This document shows positions 59,788 through 64,000 of a stretch of 64,000 bases of DNA, piece by piece. Source of the stretch: JADMJV01 sp964649085 (GTDB taxonomy: Bacteria > Vulcanimicrobiota > Xenobia > Xenobiales > JADMJV01); NCBI GenBank assembly GCA_964649085.1, contig CAZYPN010000010.1, positions 104,377-168,376 on the forward strand, read 5' to 3'. The position numbers and the translations under genes are program-made. Below the pieces are notes generated by a model, which worked only from the letters and a program-made list of their open reading frames with translations, was not told where the DNA came from and did not search any database. Positions within the stretch are counted from its first letter, which is position 1. The number at the start of each line of letters is the position of its first letter.

Positions 59788-61169
59788 ATCTGCAGGAAAC
59801 CTTTTTCTTCCTGAGTCAACTGTCCCAAGGATTTGACCATATCGGCGCCCTGATGCCCACCTCCCGCCAGGCGGCCCGAGCCATGGCGGGTGAAGCCCTG
59901 AGGCAGAAAGGGCCAAAGTATGTCCTCGAAGTCGGACCGGGCACGGGGCCCATCACCACGGAACTGGTGCGCCATCTCAAGGCTGAAGACCGACTGGTGC
60001 TGTGCGAGGTCAATAGCGACTTTTGTGACTACCTGAAGCGCCGCTTCGAAAACGAGCCCGAGCTGGCCCGAGTGCGTCACCAGGTGGAAATCGTGCACAG
60101 CAGCGTTACCGAACTGGGCGGGGAGCACGTCTTTGACTACATCATTTCAGCCGTCCCCTTCACCCGCCTCCCCGCCGAACTGGCCGAAGAAATTTTCAAC
60201 ACCTATCGACGTCTGCTCAAGCCCGGCGGCACGCTCACCTTCCTCGAGTATGCCTTCCTGCGCAGCCTGCGCAAGCTGACCCAAAGCAAGCAGGAGACCA
60301 ACTTCGTCAAGGTCGACCAGTTGATGAAAGAATTCATCAACCGATATCAGTTCCGGGCCGACCGGGTGATGCTCAACTTTCCGCCGGCCAACGTGCGCAG
60401 CCTTCGCTTCAGCGACCCCCAACCGGAGGCCGCCCGCGACCTGCAGCCGCGGGAGAACTATCGCAGGGTAGGCCCGCGCTGGTCCAACTTCGGCTTCTCC
60501 AGCGAGGCCTGGGACATTCTGGCTGGCCTGGGGGCTGCTTCTTACCTGATGGCCCGAAAAGGCAACCGCTGGTGGCCGGTGCCCGCGCTGGTCGGCGCGG
60601 CCGTGGCCTGGTTTCACCGCGACCCCTATCGCGAAGTGCTGACCACCGACGCGGCCGCCTACTCGGCCTGCGACGGACAGGTGATGAAGGTCGATCAGGT
60701 GCGCCACCCGCGCCTGGGCGATCGCAATTGGGTTCGCATCTGCGTATTTCTCTCCCCATTGGACGTGCACATCAATCGCTCGCCCGTAGCCGGCAAGGTG
60801 ATCGATCGCTGGGACGAGCCGGGCGGATTTCTGCCGGCCTATGCCGACGAATCGGAATCCAATTCGTCTCGCTATATCGTGGTCGAAGGCGTGCACGGGC
60901 CGGTGGCGGTGGCGCAGCGGGCCGGTTTTCTGGCCCGTCGCATCATCACCTGGCCCAAGCGCGGCGAACTGCTGGCCCAGGGCGAGCGCTACGGCCTGAT
61001 TCGCTTCGGGTCGCGCACGGATGTACTCTTCCCGCTGGACGATGTGGAAATTCTGGTCAAGGCCGGAGACAAACTGGCGGCCGGCCAGACCGTGATCGCT
61101 CGTTATCTCAACCGGGAATCAGCTGTAGTGACTGCTGGCGACGACGCCACCACAGCCAAGGACCCGTAA
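59784..61169 (+). CDS. Fused phospholipid N-methyltransferase / phosphatidylserine decarboxylase
   Basis: 461 residues. Residues 1-235 form a PmtA-type class I methyltransferase (GALMPTSRQAARAMAGEAL, motif I YVLEVGPGTGPITTEL, FLEYAFLRSLRK). Residues about 250-461 form a short phosphatidylserine decarboxylase with a membrane helix, SPLDVHINRSPVAG and the self-cleavage motif LIRFGSRTDVLFP, whose Ser410 should become the pyruvoyl group. The single chain could turn PS into PE and then methylate PE towards PC. The TTG start has GGAGG 9 nt upstream. Confidence 0.9.
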   Translation: MNLQETFFFLSQLSQGFDHIGALMPTSRQAARAMAGEALRQKGPKYVLEVGPGTGPITTELVRHLKAEDRLVLCEVNSDFCDYLKRRFENEPELARVRHQVEIVHSSVTELGGEHVFDYIISAVPFTRLPAELAEEIFNTYRRLLKPGGTLTFLEYAFLRSLRKLTQSKQETNFVKVDQLMKEFINRYQFRADRVMLNFPPANVRSLRFSDPQPEAARDLQPRENYRRVGPRWSNFGFSSEAWDILAGLGAASYLMARKGNRWWPVPALVGAAVAWFHRDPYREVLTTDAAAYSACDGQVMKVDQVRHPRLGDRNWVRICVFLSPLDVHINRSPVAGKVIDRWDEPGGFLPAYADESESNSSRYIVVEGVHGPVAVAQRAGFLARRIITWPKRGELLAQGERYGLIRFGSRTDVLFPLDDVEILVKAGDKLAAGQTVIARYLNRESAVVTAGDDATTAKDP

Positions 61170-61797
61170 GTAAGTAGAGAGCCGAGCCAAGCCACACCGT
61201 CCACTGCAGGTGAAGTGCCCCACCCAGGAGGGCCAGAACCACCACCCAGGGGGGCACCTCGACGACTCGCGTGAACTTGGGGTAGGGCAACGAACTGATC
61301 ATCAGTCCGGCCAGTAAGGCCAGCAAGGCGGCCCCTGCCCAGCCGTGCAGACAGGCTCCGCTGAGGTAGCCCATGGCCAGCAAGCTGGCCACCGCCGTCG
61401 TGGGCAGGCCGGAGAATTCGCCGGGGCGCTGAGGAGTGGCGTTGAAGCGTGCCAGGCGCCAGGCCGCGGTCAGTCCAAACCAGGCAGCCAGTGGCAGGGC
61501 CGCACTGGCGGGCAGCCAGCCTTCTTGCCAGCCCAGAACGAAGGCCCCCCCACCGATGCCAAAAGAAGTAAGATCGGCCAGAGAGTCGAGTTGGGCGCCG
61601 AAGTCGGAGGCGACTTTCCAACGGCGCGCCAGAAACCCGTCGGCGGCATCCCACACGACCGACCCCAGCAGACAGCAGGCAGCCGCCGAAAGGTTGCCGT
61701 GACAGGAAAGCCACACCGTGGCCAGTCCCAACACCAGATTCAACGAGGTGCAGCCGTTGACGACCCACGATTGAATCCTGCGCTTGGGTGGTAGCAT
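61108..61797 (-). CDS. pssA: CDP-diacylglycerol--serine O-phosphatidyltransferase type protein
   Basis: 229 residues with about eight membrane helices and the CDP-alcohol phosphotransferase motif DAADGFLARRWKVASDFGAQ followed by LDSLAD. PssA makes phosphatidylserine, the substrate of the decarboxylase in the facing gene. Other CDP-alcohol transferases cannot be fully excluded. The 62-bp tail-to-tail overlap with the decarboxylase fusion gene is the longest in the window. Confidence 0.88.
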   Translation of the reverse strand: MLPPKRRIQSWVVNGCTSLNLVLGLATVWLSCHGNLSAAACCLLGSVVWDAADGFLARRWKVASDFGAQLDSLADLTSFGIGGGAFVLGWQEGWLPASAALPLAAWFGLTAAWRLARFNATPQRPGEFSGLPTTAVASLLAMGYLSGACLHGWAGAALLALLAGLMISSLPYPKFTRVVEVPPWVVVLALLGGALHLQWTVWLGSALYLLTGPWLWWRRRQQSLQLIPG

Positions 61798-61898
61798 CCG
61801 GCTACTATACTCTGGACCCGACCATTCGAACAGGGGGGAGCCGGGGTAGTTTTTTTCTGACGGCCAGGAACCTGGCCGACGATTTGGAAAGGGGCGCC

Positions 61899-62627
61899 AT
61901 GCTCAGCCGTTCGGCTCTGACCTTGCTTTGCTGCACCCAACTCAGCCTGATCGGCCTTCAGCACCAGCGGGCCTTTCGGCCCGTGGTCGCCCATCCCAAG
62001 CATCCCGAGGGGCTGTCGCAGCTGGTCAACCGCATCGCCGGTTCAAAGTACGGTCTGCTTGACCCGCTGCCCGAAGCGGCCCCCGCGCCGACGGCTTCGC
62101 CGCAAACCCCCGAGAATCAGGTACCCAGTCTGGAAGCCGCCCCCGTAGAGGTCGTCCCCAGCCCACTGGTTCCGGCCGAGCGTCCCGAAGGAGCCCCTGG
62201 CTGGCTCTGGCCCATTCTTGAGGAAGAATCGCGTCAACGCGGGCTTGACCCCTACCTGATCGAATCGGTGGTGCGCCAGGAATCGGGCTTCAACCCCCTG
62301 GCCGTGTCCCCGGTCGGAGCCCAGGGGCTGATGCAACTGATGCCAGACACGGCCGAACTGGTCGGGGTGCGCGACGTGTTCGATCCGCGCCAGAATGTCT
62401 CGGGGGGTACCACCTACCTGGCCTGGCAATTGCAAGACTTTGGCGGCGACCTGAAAATGGCCCTGGCCGCCTACAATGCTGGTCCCGGCGCGGTCAGGCG
62501 CTGGGGCGGAGTGCCCCCCTATCAGGAAACCCACGACTATATCCGCCACGTGATGGAGGATTATCGTCGCAAGGTGCAAACCGAAAGCCCGCCCATGTCC
62601 GTTGGCGACTCGCCGACGGGGCTGTAG
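61899..62627 (+). CDS. Lytic transglycosylase (SLT domain)
   Basis: 242 residues. A hydrophobic N-terminus (LTLLCCTQLSLIGL) suggests export or membrane anchoring. A Pro/Ala linker leads to the SLT domain with catalytic Glu in VVRQESGFNPLAV, GAQGLMQLMPDTAE and AAYNAGPGAVRRWGG. It should cleave peptidoglycan glycan strands to 1,6-anhydro products. The ATG at 61899 has AAAGGGG 4 nt upstream and was preferred over the open frame from 61788. Confidence 0.9.
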   Translation: MLSRSALTLLCCTQLSLIGLQHQRAFRPVVAHPKHPEGLSQLVNRIAGSKYGLLDPLPEAAPAPTASPQTPENQVPSLEAAPVEVVPSPLVPAERPEGAPGWLWPILEEESRQRGLDPYLIESVVRQESGFNPLAVSPVGAQGLMQLMPDTAELVGVRDVFDPRQNVSGGTTYLAWQLQDFGGDLKMALAAYNAGPGAVRRWGGVPPYQETHDYIRHVMEDYRRKVQTESPPMSVGDSPTGL

Positions 62628-62737
62628 CAGGATGCGGCCCATCAGGACAAAATTCCGAGAATGGGTATAGAGGCGAGCGGATTGGGGAAAGCTCGTTGGC
62701 TAGAGACCATGTGGGTTCAGGAAAGTGAGGTTGAGTG

Positions 62738-63220
62738 ATGTCCCAAGACGTCATCCCAATGACCGAAGAAGGCTTCAAAATGTATCAGGACAAGCTCGAG
62801 AGGCTGCGGACCGTGGTCCGCGGCGAAATCGCCGAGCGAATCCGTCAGGCCAAAGAGTTCGGTGATATCTCGGACAACTCCGAGTACGAGTCGGCCAAGT
62901 CCGACCAGGCCTTTGTGGAAGGTGAAATCATCCACCTCGAGCGACTGCTGGCCCGAGCCAAGATCATCGACCGGGCCGAGCTTCCCACCGACGAGGTCAA
63001 CCTGGGCAGCACGGTGGAGCTGCAGGAGACCACCACCAAGCGCAAGCACAAGGTGACCATTGTTGGAACCAACGAAGCCGACATCGAGAAGGGCCGTATT
63101 TCCAACGAATCACCCGTGGGCAGAGCCATTCTCAACCAGAAAAAGGGCTCGGTGGTCGAGGTAAAGACTCCGGCCGGTATGGCCGCCTACAAAATCGTGA
63201 AAATCAGCACCACGGCCTAG
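62738..63220 (+). CDS. greA: Transcription elongation factor GreA
   Basis: Rescues backtracked RNA polymerase. The 160 residues have the coiled-coil VIPMTEEGFKMYQDKLERL, the acidic tip EFGDISDNSEYESAK and the C-terminal FKBP-like part VTIVGTNEADIEKGRIS with NESPVGRAILNQKKG. GAGG lies 7 nt before the ATG at 62738; a GTG directly before it is less likely. The 110-bp gap upstream holds a weak AGGACA/TATAGA promoter candidate. Confidence 0.97.
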   Translation: MSQDVIPMTEEGFKMYQDKLERLRTVVRGEIAERIRQAKEFGDISDNSEYESAKSDQAFVEGEIIHLERLLARAKIIDRAELPTDEVNLGSTVELQETTTKRKHKVTIVGTNEADIEKGRISNESPVGRAILNQKKGSVVEVKTPAGMAAYKIVKISTTA

Positions 63221-63227
63221 CGGGCTT

Positions 63228-63569
63228 ATGGAACTCCGTGAGCAAGCCTGCGAGGCCTGCCGGGCCGACGCTCCTCGAGTCACAACCGAGGAGCGGGCCC
63301 GCCTGATGGGGCATCTTCCGGACTGGCAGGTCGAAGAAGTCGAAGGAGTCGAGCAACTGGTGCGGCTCTTTCGCTTTGCCGACTTCCAACAGGCGCTGGA
63401 GTTTACTCAACGCGTCGGGGCCCTGGCCGAGGAGCAGAATCACCATCCGGCCCTGCTCACCGAATGGGGCCGCGTAACGGTACGCTGGTGGACCCACAAA
63501 ATCAAAGGGCTGCACAAGAACGACTTCATTTGTGCGGCCCGCACCGATTTGCTGTTGGCCGGGGAATAA
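63228..63569 (+). CDS. Pterin-4a-carbinolamine dehydratase
   Basis: 113 residues with the PCD/DCoH active-site pattern EEQNHHPAL and WWTHKIKGLHKNDFICAAR. It dehydrates 4a-hydroxytetrahydropterin, recycling pterin cofactors. The start ATG is 7 bp after greA, so they share a transcript. No aromatic amino acid hydroxylase is in the window; a moonlighting or molybdopterin-linked role is also known for this family. Confidence 0.93.
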   Translation: MELREQACEACRADAPRVTTEERARLMGHLPDWQVEEVEGVEQLVRLFRFADFQQALEFTQRVGALAEEQNHHPALLTEWGRVTVRWWTHKIKGLHKNDFICAARTDLLLAGE

Positions 63570-63642
63570 GTTCGCCCGCCTGGCGACAGGGCCCGGTTGG
63601 AGTGTCTCGAAATCCTCCAACATCCCCTTCGTGGAGGCATCG

Positions 63643-64000
63643 TTGAATCGGAATCGCAAATTCCTCATCGGACTCGCCCTGGGTCTGTTCCTGCTGGCGC
63701 CCCCCAGCATCGCCGAGGGCGACGAAAACCAGGTTGAGGCGTCAGCCTGGGCGGTATACGTCAACGGCTCACGCAACACCGTCAATTCGCTGACGGCCAA
63801 CGGTCAGGACTGGTTCGACGCTCAGCAACTGGCAGCCGCCCTGGGTCATCGGTTGCAACACCAGTCGGGAACCCTCTACGTCAATGGCCAGCTGCTTCAG
63901 CAGCCTATCGTTATGCTGGCCGGCAACCCCTACACCACGGCCGAAGCCATGGCCCGGACGCTGGGAGCCACCGTTCAGCGCGACAGCGCTCGCAAAATCG
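63643..64000 (+). CDS. Secreted copper-amine-oxidase-N-like protein, cut by window edge
   Basis: The 119 visible codons start at a TTG with GGAGG 5 nt upstream. A clear signal peptide is present (FLIGLALGLFLLAPPSIAEG), then WAVYVNGSRNTVNSLTANGQ, WFDAQQLAAALGHRL and LYVNGQLLQQPIVMLAGNPY. The repeated VNG-hydrophobic pattern resembles the copper amine oxidase N-terminal (stalk) domain found on surface and stress proteins. The frame continues past the right edge. Confidence 0.75.
   Translation, partial: MNRNRKFLIGLALGLFLLAPPSIAEGDENQVEASAWAVYVNGSRNTVNSLTANGQDWFDAQQLAAALGHRLQHQSGTLYVNGQLLQQPIVMLAGNPYTTAEAMARTLGATVQRDSARKI

Overview
The window is a compact bacterial chromosome segment of fairly high G+C content with no mobile elements, prophage genes, CRISPR arrays or insertion sequences. 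It holds about 60 protein genes and one tRNA. No stretch above 300 bp lacks a gene. Neighbouring genes usually overlap by 4-20 bp, including several convergent pairs that overlap at their 3' ends. Starts are often GTG or TTG behind a GGAG-type ribosome site. Gene content mixes traits of monoderm and cyanobacterial lineages (rpsP-khpA-ylqD-rimM-trmD order with a YlqD protein, EcfT, YugP-type protease) with diderm-like traits (MinCDE, AMIN-type amidase, Psd/PssA phospholipids). This suggests a deep-branching, poorly characterised Terrabacteria-type lineage such as Eremiobacterota or Armatimonadota. That assignment is an inference and was not tested.

Layout. 1-3762: translation and secretion operon (ffh, rpsP, khpA, ylqD, rimM, trmD) from a near-consensus promoter. 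3773-8557: an unknown protein, a lipoprotein of the beta-lactamase/transpeptidase fold, RNase G and two tandem metallo-beta-lactamase-fold hydrolases. 8547-12936: an uncommon FHA protein / Clp-type AAA+ pair behind a uracil methyltransferase. 13037-17068: TatA, a GroES-like protein, FolE2, RNase HI, a membrane protein and a luciferase-like oxidoreductase. 17122-21208: minC-minD-minE followed by an HPt-domain protein and glycogen synthase. 21446-26469: a secretion-signal-less FPQP-repeat protein, an SGNH membrane protein, truA, ecfT and proC. 26566-35460: two tandem carotenoid-type desaturases, an AMIN amidase, a TPR-HD-GYP signalling protein, a rhomboid-like membrane protein and a Lys/Glu then Gly/Pro-rich low-complexity protein. 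35704-38001: tRNA-Leu(CAG) and a membrane pyrophosphatase. 38084-44797: an operon of a GspE/PilB ATPase fused to a protein-kinase-like domain, the PilC/GspF partner, an HD-domain protein and an MFS transporter. 44796-51443: FolD, YdcF, a large GT-C-like membrane protein, a secreted glycoside hydrolase and a PilZ-like protein. 51592-57822: FemAB-like acyltransferase, a soluble orphan FlhA/SctV C-terminal domain, methyltransferases and a Nudix-MBL fusion. 57796-64000: a cytochrome c fusion, a YugP protease, a fused phospholipid N-methyltransferase/phosphatidylserine decarboxylase facing PssA, a lytic transglycosylase, GreA, a pterin dehydratase and a partial secreted protein.

The most unusual items are domain combinations rather than a new mobile system. 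They are the apparently inactive kinase fused to a type IV pilus/type II secretion ATPase, the single-chain PE methyltransferase-PS decarboxylase next to the PS synthase, the FlhA C-domain without a membrane part or flagellar neighbours, the FHA/Clp pair lacking the M-domain and the ClpP loop, and the HPt protein translated directly behind MinE. Signalling themes recur (FHA, kinase fold, HPt, HD-GYP, HD, PilZ-like). They point to an organism that couples envelope, secretion and division functions to phospho- and cyclic-di-GMP control.
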